From assembly GCA_013397935.1 (NCBI GenBank), contig VZRN01001116.1, forward strand, positions 564,953-628,952: a DNA stretch of 64,000 nucleotides, written 5' to 3'. Both the position numbers and the translations under genes were made by a program. Below the pieces are notes generated by a model, which saw nothing but the letters and a program-made list of their open reading frames with translations, was not told the DNA's origin and made no database searches. Position 1 is the first letter of the stretch. Every line of letters begins with the position of its first letter. Of the stretch, positions 1 through 23,883 are shown piece by piece. The stretch is from Dasyornis broadbenti (lineage: Eukaryota > Chordata > Aves > Passeriformes > Dasyornithidae).

Positions 1-3000
1 TTGTTTTTTCACCCTTTGGCTAGAAAGTAAAGGGGATGATTCTCCAAATGAGCCCTTTCCACATTCAGTGATCCATCTAGGAGCCTGGCATTGGTAATGC
101 TGGCTGGACTCTGCTGCTGTCAGCAATGGAGTGATCCCCGTTTGGGATGGTCTGACAAAAGGATGTCTCATTCTCTGCCTCTCCTGCCACAAGCAGAAGT
201 GAGCCACACACAGGTGAGATCAGTAGAGTTGTTAGTGCTGGAAGTCCCGCTGCTACTTTCACTACTGGAGTTGTTCCAATGAGAAGTCCAGTTAGGGTGA
301 GTGGAGTCCAAAACCAACTCCCCACCCCTCTCCTCACCTTTCAGAGAGGCCATGCAGAAGGCTTAAACTAAGCAGAGAGATTTCTGCTGTTCCCATTCCC
401 CATGTGAGTCTCCTGCAGTGCAGCTCTTCAGTTCCGTTCACAGAGGGACAGCAAATTCCCCCGGTTCAGTGAGTACAGTGCCCATTCTTGCAGGTATAAA
501 AGGGCAGCATGCAGTCATCTATATAAAGAATGTTCTTCAGATGGGTTATGTATAAACTGCCTGATGGCGAGAGTATCAAATGAAGGTTGAACATCAGAGA
601 CCTTTAGGCTATTATGAAATATGACTCATGGATTAGTTAACTGCCTGTCAGATTTTCCATTATGAAATTTAACCACAGCCCATATCTGCACAGCAGCAAC
701 ACCTGTAGAAGTGCAAACAAACAAGTTGTTATATATGCATTTGCACTGAAATGGGTCAGCAGATGTGTTATGGTATCAAAAGAACCTTTTCCCTTATTAA
801 TTAACTATTAGCTAAGGAACACAAATGAGAGAAGGGGGAGAAGATGCTGTGGGAGTAAAAAAACATTGTTTTGAATATGGTATTTGTTAAAGAATCTGCA
901 AGATAAATCTTTACAGTTCAACTGTATCAGATGAATCAACATTAAAATTCCCCTCTGCAGAATATCATTATTTTAGCCATGATTTAATCCAAGCATTTGC
1001 TTTTCCAATTCCACATGGCAGTATGAGTGGAAGTGAAAAAGCAACTATTCCTCTTCTGGCAAATTATTATTTAGACACTAAACTAAAAATGAACGATTTA
1101 GTAAATTTCATTTCTGAAAATCAGTGAAAATATTTAGCCATTTTGTAGAAGACCCTCATAATTCTCTCAGAATGGCTGTCTGGAGGTGGCTGTAAAATCA
1201 GAAAGACAGAAGATGTGCTCTGAAGGTTCCCCATGGGAAATGGGACTTTTGACCTGTGTGTCACTGGTTTGACTCCACAGGTGAGACTCAGCTCACCTAA
1301 TTTTGGATGTCTTCAGTGTCTATCAATACATCTGAGCCTGCTGCCCCATAGGCAATTTAAAGGTATGTCTTATCTGATCTATTTTAAATATCTACCTTAG
1401 GATGAGATGATTCATGACCTTAGAATGTCTTTTTCTCCACTGTGGCTGTATCAGGGGCCTGAGGTGACCGGCTTGGCTGGACAGCCTTCCATGTGGCCAG
1501 AGATGAACCCTGCCTGAATGCTCTGCCCCCACAAGGCTGGTAATTTGTGTGAAATGAGTTGGTTAACACTGCTACTTGCTATTGCAATGGCTTATCCATA
1601 TCATAAAGCCACTACCGCATCTGGCACAAATGAATGCTAGCAGGCTGAAACAGCCTAGAGGCTACTGATTAAAGAGGAAACTTGAACCACTTAGATGGAT
1701 TTCATCACTACATCCTATTCTTGCCTCTAGAGATGTTCCAGATCACAAGTTAGGTATGGAGTTCTCTCTCCTCCTATCACTGTGGCATCTATTCGGTGAG
1801 GACATAAAGTCTCCATTTCCATGCCTGTCAGTCCAGCTCATGTCATAAACAACACATTCATTTAAATGTTAAACTGCTGCACTACAAGAAGTTCAGAAGA
1901 CATAACCTGTAAGGCACAATGAAAAAAATTCAGTCTCAAGAAGCAAAGTCTGAGGAGGAGCAAAATAGCACACAAATATATAAAAAGCAACTGCGAAGAG
2001 GAAGGAAAGAAACTACTCTTCCTGTTTACTATGGAGACTTCAGTTACTCCACAGTGAGGTGACATACAACAAGCTGTGCAGCCACTTCTCACAGCTGAAC
2101 AGCAGCATTGTTCCATCTTTTAGACAACGGGGAAGCCACCAGGAGCTGCTGTCTCACAGAGAGGCAGCAGCAGCTCCTACCTCCCTGCAGGCACTGAGCT
2201 GCCTGCCTTGGAAAGGGGTGGGAGGGTTACAGCTCCACGGTGTCCGTGGGTGTCTGAAAGGAGCCGGGAGCCTTTGGCTCACTAAGAAGCTTTTCAGTCT
2301 CAGCATAAAGCAGGGGTTCCATCCTCACACCTGACGAGGAGTGGCTGACATGACAGCATCCTGGGGCCCTGCCCCTTAGGAGAAGCCCATCAGAGTTGAA
2401 AGCCCTCTCCCAGTTTGGGGATGCAGTTGGTGTTCTGGAGATCCAGTCTGATGAGCATCCATCCAGAGTGGATGGATATATTTAGTCTTATGGTATTGTG
2501 ATGCACTGTGTGTCTCCAAAACCCTTTATCTTTGATGTTTTAAGTGGAAAGGTTGCAATGTGCACACTGAAGACTGAGCTAAGCCTCTTACAATGGAGTG
2601 GGCCACAGCTCCAGCTGTGTGACCTGCACTGCTGACCAAAGGCAGCAACAGGGACAGGGTGGCCTTTGAAGAACCCATCTAGAAGAGACTCTTTTCTCCT
2701 GACAGTAAATTTTTTATGGTTCTTTCTCTGATGCCACTTGAAAGAGTATGCTTCTTGGTGCTCCTATTTACTACTCCTTGTTCCTCCATAGGAAATACTG
2801 CTCCAACATAGTATAATCAAGGCAGAAAACATTAGGAGAGATGGGGATGAGGGGAGAAGGGGAAGAAAGTGATTTAGTTTAAAATAAAAATTGAAACAAA
2901 ACAGTTTCACAGCCACATTCATATTCTCACACTCAAAAGAGCAGCCACCAGGCATCAGGTCAGCATGTTCAAGCCATCTATCCAATATGCAGGCAACATG

Positions 3001-6000
3001 AAGTCTGTGCCTAAGTAACAGGTCCAAGATCTGTGTGATGCCATAAAAAACACAAGGGTTTTGAAGTCCTGGGTTATTCTTGGATTGGTGACTATGCACA
3101 GGGTTTGGGTATCTTTTTGATCTCTTTGGAACTGTCAGTTACTCCATCCTGTCTCAGCACTAGCAGTCACCAGGACTGATCACATTTTCCCCAGATCTGA
3201 GTGCCCTGAGAGACAACAGGTCGATGCCCTGTGGTTTTGATGACCTGCTAACCTGGTGACATTAACTTAGGCCATCAACCTTTGTATTTCAAGTCCCTAC
3301 ACTGCCCCCATTCCCTTGCTGGTGATCCTTCCCCTGCCAAGTGACAGAATCAATACAGAATCAACACTGCAGCAACAGTGAGGGAAATAGGAAGATGGAC
3401 ATTCCTTCCCCTTCTTCTGAAGACCAGTGTTGGGTTTGGTTCATGGGCTTCATGATTTGGCCATTTAGTTCCTGTCAGGGAGCTGGGGGTGTGCTCAGGA
3501 CCATCACAATCCCACAGGCATTTCTGAGCCGTCAGAGTCAACTTCTCACTTAATAAGGAGCAACGCTGGGCATTCCTCAGATGGCAGAGGCCACTCTCTT
3601 AACCCAAGCACTCCTGGCAGCTGCACCACATTGCACAACCACCATCTGCAAAGGTCAGACCTTGCCAGGTGCTCACAGCTGGCAGCTGAAGTCAAACCTC
3701 TGCACACCAGAACGGAGAGCACTGGCAAGCGGTACTCGGCTCAGTGACCCTCTGGAGGGCTTTCAAAGAAGACTCTAATGTTACATTTATGTTACATAAC
3801 ATAAAAGTTACACTTGGTATTTAGAAGTGGTAATTAGACAAGACTTACAGAAACCAAAATGAGAAACATGAGCGCCTTCTTCAAAGTACAATTCTGATGC
3901 TGATTAACATAGGAGCCATCTTGACTAGGTGCCTATTTTGATTTAGGCAATTATGAGCTTAACCAGTTCAAACCAGTTTGCAATGAGAATGTGAACCCAA
4001 GATTTACTGACTTGCCTCTTTCCTTTCCACTTGCTACTACAAGTCTCTCTTCTTTTGTCCTCATCTTCTGTTCATTTGGGCTTGCCTACAAGAGAAAGGC
4101 ACACTCATAAAATTACAATCTGCTTGTAAACCAATAGGTAACTCCAGGCATTCATTCAAAGAGGGGCAGCAGATGGATACTCATGACTTTGCCCTATTGA
4201 ACAACATCATACTATAATTTTTTTGGCAAAGGACTCAATTTTTAATACCTGCATGAACAGTGGAAGGCAGTACCTTGCACAGAGGCAGCAGTCCCTACTT
4301 CCATCCTGTGAGTGCTGTGGATTGGACTGTCCTGGTAGGAAAAAGGCTGCAGTGGGCAAGAGCTGCTCCACAGCCTGAGCCAGGGCAGCAACAGCATCAG
4401 TCAACTGAATTTGAGCTACCTCTGTCCAGCAGATTGTGGCTCCTGCAGAGGTCAAGATCATGCCCCAAGCCTTTCTTCCCATTTGGAGGTCACAATCTGC
4501 AGAAGGAGCTGCTGGACTCTCTTTGTTCTGATGTAAGAAAACTTACTGCTTTGCAAGTTCTTCCTGTTCCTAACTGACCTGATCTAACCTGAAATAAGCC
4601 ATTTGTATTCCTGCAGAGGAATACCAGTGAATCCACATGGCCTTTTGCCCAAGTTTAACGTAATTTCTTTAAAGCAAACTGCAAATTAATAGTAGTGTAA
4701 CTTTCCTGTGCAGGCAAGCCCTTAATCTAATTGGAACATGGAAAACAGCATTTGGGAAGACAAAGCAGTGCATCAGTTTGGGGAGTGAGAGAGGAAGGCA
4801 ATATAATTTGGAGTCCAGTGGGGATGATGGAGAAATCTGAATGCAGAGAGATTAAAATGATTAAGGTTTTTAAAATCCAAGCTAGCAAGGAATCTGGCGA
4901 TATGAAAAAATAGAGCCCAACTCAGACATTTGCAGTGTTCAGAGAACTGCCACGTTCTTTCCATTCATTCTTCCACTTGGGACAACAACCCTTGCAACTT
5001 TAGTCAAAAAATACTCTCCCTTCCATCCCCTAAAACTCTGAGTCCACATTCAGGGACTCATTCTTCCCTGTGTCTGATCCTCAAGTAACAAGAAGAAATA
5101 AAAACAAAACTATGCTCTTACTTCCTCAGTTCCCACAGAAGCCTGTGACTACTTGATCTTGTCACTAAACCATTACAGAAAATAAAAATAGGACTTCATT
5201 AAAGGAACATTTAAAAAGAGAGAAAGAGAAGCCTTGAGTGCTGCCTCAGATAAGGACTAATGTATGTTTGAAGTGACTAAATCTTTTCAGTGTATTCCTG
5301 TTCTAGAGTCATAGCTCTAGAACAGGAATAGCTTATAAAACTTCCTGATTCTGCCTCTCCTTCTGCAAAGAGTCTCTGCTTTCTGTAAACAGTCTTTTGC
5401 AGTTTTTCAGGACAAGATGTAAATTTCTTTGAAGCTTGAAAACAAGCTCCAGGCCTATTTTCAGAGAATCATCATGAATCTGCTCTTCACCAAGCCCTCT
5501 CCAATCAATTGTGTGCATTCTAGCTACCAGTCAGGGAACATGGAGAGACAAGGGTGGCAACACACTTGCCAAAGGATATAGCAGCTCTTAATCAGATTGC
5601 TTTTTAATTCTTCATGTGAGTTAAAGGCATTATGTGCTAAGACTGAGGATAGAGGTATACTCAGCAAAGGCAGTGAGAGAACAAATTGTTGCAGCATAGG
5701 GGTATATTTTGTAAATATTCTCTCAGATGCTGTCCAGGCACAGTTTAATAATCACTGGCAATGCCAGTGAGAGAAACCCTTGGCTTCAGTGCAGTGGCTT
5801 TGCCTTGCACACTGAGTTAGGGCACATGTATGGTAAGAAATGGTCACTAAATTGAAGAGAAACGCTGACTACAACCTCAATCTCACAGGCATTTATCTGG
5901 GCAGAGAGTTGATGCAGGCAGGGATTTTAAGCTCAACTCAGTTCCTTCATAGACTGCACAGACTGGCATCACTAACAGCTATCCACTGGTCCAAAAAGTT

Positions 6001-8220
6001 TTGTAGCTGCTGCTGTTGGGAAATGCAGACTTTCTAGTCAAGAGTTCACCAACAGTAACATAAGTGGTAGCATGTGGCTCTTTTTTCCGTGTTATTGCTC
6101 CTAACCACTAAGATCCTGCCTTTTGATACCTAAAAGTGTCCACAGAAATTTGGGAACATGTGGAAATTATGCTGTTTAAGACAGATCTCTGATACTCACT
6201 GTTGACTAAAGACCGTTTCCAAATCCCTTTGCTAATTTGTGGCTGGATCACGTTAAATTTGTATTTTTATTGCCCTGCCATCTTACAGTATGAAAGACTC
6301 ACAAAAACATGGTATGGAGTCCTAGCTTTATAGGCAGCTGTACAGAACAAGTTTTCAGTACTGCAACTTGAGAATTACATCCATGGTAGGATTTATTTTT
6401 TATCACACTCTGGATGTCTGAGCTGCTTTACCATTAGTAATATACCTCCTTTCTTTAGAAGTGAGTCCATAGACAGCTACGATGAGAAATGTGCTTGTTA
6501 AGATGATCAGTAGCGCATGATCTGTTGATAGTTTCAAAACAGATACGGAAACTCGTGTACACAAGGTCAGTGTCTGTCAGCATTGGGTAAAAACACCCTA
6601 AAAGTCAGATACAACTTCATAAACACACTGACTTCACAACACACATACATGGCTTGGTGGCAATGGGTGATACTGGCTTCCTAAGGCAACCTCCTCAAGA
6701 CTCAGAGAGCTGGATTTCTGACTGTTTTGGGGCCTTTCAGAACGCCTGCCAGATGGGGCTCCGCAGGTGAAGGAACAGCAAATTTGGGAATTTGCTAGGA
6801 TTTAAGAACTGAGAGTACAAGCAGTGTCAGGTTTTGAGGAGTTTTGGTTGGGCCCGTTGGCAAAAACTTGCTGAGTTTAAAGTGAGCAGGGTTCGTGAGG
6901 ACTCCAGTGTTGGCTCAAGTGTTCATGCTCAGCTTCCTCCAGGGAATTGTGTCTGAGTCAGCTGCGGGAGAATTAAAAGTGAAACTGAGAATAGTCCTGC
7001 TTAGTGCAGTTGGCAATTCAGTTAACAGGGAAGACTGACTTCCCCAATAACTGACTTCCCTGACTGCAGGATCAGGGTTTAAATTACTGTGATACTTCTA
7101 AAACTTGCACAGGAAAGATTAATTAATGTCATTTTCTAGTACATATGAATTATCACAATCAATGCTCTTGTTTGTAAAACACTGCAGACATTGCAGGGAT
7201 GTAAAGACCACAGAATTGTTTAGAATTTAGAATTGTCTGCAAAGTTGTATGAAGAAAAGGAATTAAATTAATTATTTGAAACTTGCTTTCAAAAACCCCA
7301 ACATTTGGGCCTACATCCAGTAACAGCTTCTTTAAAAATACAGAACCCTTTTTTTTTCCTTTTAACTGTCAGGCAGCCTCAATATAGACACCTGCAAGCT
7401 TTTAAATTATATAAATAGGTACAGCTGGGGAAGAATTACAAGCATAAATCTTTAATTCTGAAGCCATAGCTGGCTGAAGAAGTACTATGGAAGGTGAAAG
7501 CAGAGGAATGGTAAATGTTTTGTTTGAGACCAGAACATCACAGAATTGACCGGTTTGTCTGTGAGAACGAGTGTTACTCATTCAAAGACTTGTTTGTCGA
7601 TATTTAAATCTTGTAAAGCTTAATTTCTTCAATGGGAGGACCTTGGTTCTAGAGCTCCAGTTTTTTAAGGGTAGGAAAAAACTAGGCAGAGATGGCCTGT
7701 TTAATGTGTGATTACTGTGGAAAAGTTCTGTCTTGGTTTTAAATCCCATGGTGAATCATCCTTCTGGAAAATGGATCCTCCTTGTGGCTTTCTCCTTGGA
7801 AGAGGCAGGAGCCTGAGGAGGAGGGAAATGGAGGAATAATTGCTATGTGTGGATCAAGAACAGCCAAACCCCCTGTCCTTTTCCCTGTGACTTCACAGCC
7901 CCAGCCGTGTCCTGATCCCCTAAGCATGTTCGTCAGTACTCTTACTGACCCAAATTCAAAGAAGCAGCTTTGCTATTCTCCGTGTCAGCAGGCTATGGTG
8001 GAAGAGAACACGGTTATATACTTTTTCAAATGACAGTTCAACGCTTACTAATCGACTGATGCTTACAGGCTAAAAGTCCTGATGACTCCAAGATACGGCT
8101 TTTTGTGGATGTAAAGAGATAGGTGGCAAAACCCGACACTATAAGGAAAATAGGACAATTCCTTTGGCACGTCAGTATCTTTGGCTAAGGGTCTTGGGGA
8201 AAAAGCTGATGAATATATGC
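1..8220. other. Intergenic region upstream of DDX3X
   Basis: I see no gene here. The open frames on both strands are short (111 codons or fewer), show no recognisable domain and do not chain into a spliced product. Base composition is AT-rich and unremarkable until the CpG island begins near 8,223. The one local structure that stands out is a perfect 16-bp hairpin at 5,293-5,330. In mammals the next gene upstream of DDX3X is USP9X; none of its coding sequence is recognisable here, so it presumably lies beyond the window edge. Confidence 0.6.
5293..5330. repeat. Perfect 16-bp inverted repeat (hairpin)
   Basis: The left arm TATTCCTGTTCTAGAG (5,293-5,308) is followed by the six-base loop TCATAG and then by the exact reverse complement (5,315-5,330). 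Pairing stops at both ends of the arms. The stem is shorter than that of a typical pre-microRNA, so I call it only a structural repeat. Confidence 0.85.
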
Positions 8221-8439
8221 AATGACTAGTGCAGCCCACCAGCACTGGGCCGGGGTGAGCGGCTTACAGCCATGTGCCGCTGGTCTGAGACCTGCAGAGC
8301 CGCAGATTGGCCTGTCCGGGCCCGCGCTAAGGGCAGGCGAGTGGAGAGGCCGGTGTGTTGTGGGTGCAGCATCCCCTCCTCCCCTCAGCACCGCGACGCC
8401 ATTACGCGCTGCGCCACTGCCCGCGGAGGGGGGAGCGAC

Positions 8440-8450
8440 AAGATGGCGGC
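8440..8450 (+). promoter_or_regulatory. YY1-type promoter element
   Basis: AAGATGGCGGC matches the classical YY1 binding consensus, which is commonly found near transcription starts of housekeeping genes. It is followed 11 bases later by an E-box, CACGTG. Binding is inferred from the motif and its setting in a CpG island. Confidence 0.55.
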
Positions 8451-8460
8451 ACTGCCCGCC

Positions 8461-8466
8461 CACGTG
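8461..8466. promoter_or_regulatory. Canonical E-box CACGTG
   Basis: This palindromic E-box is the core recognised by USF, MYC/MAX and MITF/TFE family bHLH-zip factors. It sits inside the CpG island, 11 bases downstream of the YY1-type element. Occupancy is inferred only. Confidence 0.45.
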
Positions 8467-8519
8467 ATGCAGGGCCCGCCCCCTTCTGGAGGCGTCTCGG
8501 CCGCGCGCGCGCGGGGCGC

Positions 8520-8764
8520 TCTCGCGAGGGCGGCGAACAAAAAGACAGCGCAGCGCAGTCTGTGTGTTTGGGGTGGGTTGGGAGGGTCGTGATCTCGCGA
8601 GAACTCGCCGCCGCTCTCCCGAGCGGAGCCGGGCGGGAGAGGGGGAAGGGGAAACCTCGCGGTATGTCCTGAGACTCCGCGCGGGCCCGGCGCCCCAAAG
8701 TCTCGCGACAGCTCCGGGAGGACTTCCCTCACCGGCCGCTGAGCTGCGCGGAGTTCTCGCGAGA
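8520..8764. promoter_or_regulatory. Cluster of four CGCG (TCTCGCGAGA) elements
   Basis: The palindrome TCTCGCGAGA occurs perfectly at 8,593-8,602 and 8,755-8,764. One-mismatch versions lie at 8,520-8,529 (TCTCGCGAGG) and 8,701-8,710 (TCTCGCGACA). This ten-base motif is a known vertebrate core-promoter element of TATA-less CpG-island genes and can drive bidirectional transcription. Four in about 250 bp point strongly to the DDX3X core promoter. Confidence 0.7.
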
Positions 8765-8804
8765 GCGCCGGGACGGGAGGGCAGGGGGGCGGTCGCGTGC
8801 GCGC

Positions 8805-9333
8805 NNNNNNNNNNNNNNNNNNNNNNNNNNNNNNNNNNNNNNNNNNNNNNNNNNNNNNNNNNNNNNNNNNNNNNNNNNNNNNNNNNNNNNNNNNNNNNNN
8901 NNNNNNNNNNNNNNNNNNNNNNNNNNNNNNNNNNNNNNNNNNNNNNNNNNNNNNNNNNNNNNNNNNNNNNNNNNNNNNNNNNNNNNNNNNNNNNNNNNNN
9001 NNNNNNNNNNNNNNNNNNNNNNNNNNNNNNNNNNNNNNNNNNNNNNNNNNNNNNNNNNNNNNNNNNNNNNNNNNNNNNNNNNNNNNNNNNNNNNNNNNNN
9101 NNNNNNNNNNNNNNNNNNNNNNNNNNNNNNNNNNNNNNNNNNNNNNNNNNNNNNNNNNNNNNNNNNNNNNNNNNNNNNNNNNNNNNNNNNNNNNNNNNNN
9201 NNNNNNNNNNNNNNNNNNNNNNNNNNNNNNNNNNNNNNNNNNNNNNNNNNNNNNNNNNNNNNNNNNNNNNNNNNNNNNNNNNNNNNNNNNNNNNNNNNNN
9301 NNNNNNNNNNNNNNNNNNNNNNNNNNNNNNNNN
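8805..9333. other. Assembly gap (529 N) covering probable DDX3X exon 1
   Basis: The gap lies in the middle of the CpG island. The first coding exon of DDX3X, which in mammals encodes about 15 residues including the initiator methionine, is not found in the visible flanks. The first recognisable exon (11,085) starts in phase 0 at the residue expected after that exon. The missing exon is therefore most simply placed in this gap. Failure in very GC-rich sequence is a common cause of such gaps. Confidence 0.8.
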
Positions 9334-9430
9334 TCAGACCCGCTTTGTGTGGGAGCGCTGGGAGCGGCAGCGGCCCCTAGCGGCCGTAGCGGGAACTTCA
9401 ACGGGAGGGGGGAGAGGAGGAGGAGGAAGG

Positions 9431-9447
9431 GGCGGTCAATGACCGCC
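9431..9447. repeat. 17-bp palindrome in the CpG island
   Basis: GGCGGTCA (9,431-9,438) and TGACCGCC (9,440-9,447) are perfect reverse complements around a single A. The left arm overlaps a GC-box (GGGGCGG, 9,429-9,435), and the TGACC half-site resembles nuclear-receptor or CRE-like half-sites. Function is not known. Confidence 0.6.
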
Positions 9448-11084
9448 ATTGTGTGGGGCGGGGAAGGGGGGGACACACACACGACACGGCGCTTTGTGTG
9501 ACGCCCCTTCCCCGGGAAGGCGGCGCTGGCGGCTGCCTTTGTTTGAGCACCGGTGCCGGCGGGCCTCGGTGACGCAGTTGGGCCTAGACGTGTGTTAGTC
9601 CGCACCATTTTTTATTATTTTCTTTCTCTTCATTCCTACATCTCCCCCGCTCCCTTCCCCGCGCTGGGAGGGATCGATGGTTATCTAACCCTCGGGGAAG
9701 GCGGCGGGGGCAGGAAGAGCCCTATCTGCTGCAGCGGGACCGTGGCCAGGTAGCCCTCGGCCGCTCCGGCGAAGTAGGTCATGGAGACGGTCCTTCCCTC
9801 CTCTCTTTTCCCCCGCTTCCCCCCCGCGCCACACGTGACGGGCGCCGGCAGCCGGATTAGCTGCTCCTGCTGCGCCGGGAATCCAGCCCGCAGTGCCGCA
9901 CTGAGATGGCGCCCGGGCTGCGCCACCACTGCCCAAGGCAGCGCCTGGGAAGTATTGCCCCTACCGCGGGTATTCACTGAGAGAAGATTCAGTAATCGCT
10001 TCTTGTTAATTGTGGAAAGCCGCCTTGACCTAGTAGAGAGCCTTTGATACTGTTTCTTGTTAAAATAAGAATCATTCTTAAGCCCTGCATTGATGCTTCG
10101 ATCAACTGAAGAGATGAGATTTTAAGTGGTAGCTGTAAAGAGGATGTTACGAGGTCAGCCGTGGGAGAATTCTTAAAGAATTGAATGCCTTTAAGCGGCA
10201 GCACACGCAGCTGAGCACACAAAAGGACAGTGGATTGGTGTCTTTGCTTTGGATTAATTCAGGTCATGTTGGAAGACACTTCTGTAAAATACTTGACATA
10301 AAATTGGTTTGTATTGAAACATGCCTTACTTTTTCCATATAAGTTTGTAATCCTGCAACGCAGGCAAACAACTGTAATAACCTCGTTCTTAAGCTTTATT
10401 GGTTTCCTGTTGTCTTCTGCTGAAATGAGTCCATATTGTGTTTGACTTAAAACCTCAGAGTGATAACACATTCACTGTGTGAATCTTCTGGAAGACTTTA
10501 CTGTGAGACTGAGGGCTATAAATGTTTTTGATAAACAAGCCAAAAAATCGTATTTGCAGAAGTAATTGTCAGAAGACATCATCTGATATTTTGTCAGCAG
10601 TAGTTGCCTCAAACATGAAGATTATAATGTCTTAGTATTGTTATTGCAGTTAAAAAATATCTTGAATCTCTGCAAGTAAAGTGCCCAACTGAATTGGTAT
10701 TACTTGTGCTTGAGTCCCTGTAGAAAAAAAAAAAATTGCTGCTTACCCGAATCTAAATGCGTTTGAGTGTACTTCAATTCAGTCTGTTTGAAATGGCTCT
10801 TTAGCCTGTAGTGTGAAGCAGAAGTCTATGGTAGTGATTTGGTGGGTGTGAGATACTCTGGTGGCCTTGCCGCCCTTGTGGGTGTGTGTTTATTGGTTAG
10901 TATAAAAACATTGAAGATGGTATGTGAGTAATAATAGGAGACCTAACTTGGCACGATGTAAAAAAAGTCTTAGCAGTAGTAGCGTGTTGGAACCCTGTGT
11001 GTTTCTGATATATGAAAAAGTTTTTTTTGTATCTTAGCATAAATTTACAGTAAAACATGTTGATACTTGTTTTATTTCTTCTAG

Positions 11085-23496
<12,412 letters not shown>

Positions 23497-23877
23497 TCTG
23501 CTTGCAGCAGATACCCCACCAAACAAGCTAATATGGAAACCACATGTAACTTAGCCAGACTATACCTTGTGTAGCTTCAAGAACTCGCAGTACATTACCA
23601 GCTGTGATTCTCCACTGAAATTTTTTTTAAGGGAGCTCAAGGTCACAAGATGGAAATAAAGGAACAAGTAGCCCTATCTCGAAGGTGGTTTTGAAGACTC
23701 TTATTGCTGTAGTCAGGATTAACTCCCCTCCCACCCATCCCCACCCAGAAACTGCATTTATAATTTTGTGACTGAGGATCATTTGTTTGTTAATGTACTG
23801 TGCCTTTAACTTTAGACAACTTTTATTTTGATGTCCTGTTGGCTCAGTAATGCTCAAGATATCAATTGTTTTGACAA

Positions 23878-23883
23878 AATAAA
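23878..23883 (+). terminator. DDX3X: Proximal polyadenylation signal
   Basis: AATAAA lies about 380 bases after the DDX3X stop codon. A second copy lies at 24,028-24,033. Either could produce a short 3' UTR isoform. Confidence 0.6.

Larger units (their letters stand above)
8223..9960 (+). promoter_or_regulatory. DDX3X: CpG island and DDX3X promoter region
   Basis: GC content and CpG density rise sharply from about 8,223 and fall again near 9,960, in contrast to the AT-rich flanks. The island includes an assembly gap. The visible part carries a YY1-type element (AAGATGGCGGC, 8,440-8,450), an E-box (CACGTG, 8,461-8,466), four CGCG elements and a GC-box next to a 17-bp palindrome at 9,431-9,447. 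I see no clear TATA box. This composition fits the broad, TATA-less promoter of a ubiquitously expressed gene, consistent with DDX3X starting just downstream. The transcription start itself cannot be placed. Confidence 0.8.

Noticed and set aside
8385..9608. Long minus-strand open frame (407 codons) across the CpG island
   Set aside because: It is mostly made of N from the assembly gap and owes its length to GC-rich sequence with few stops. No domain is visible.
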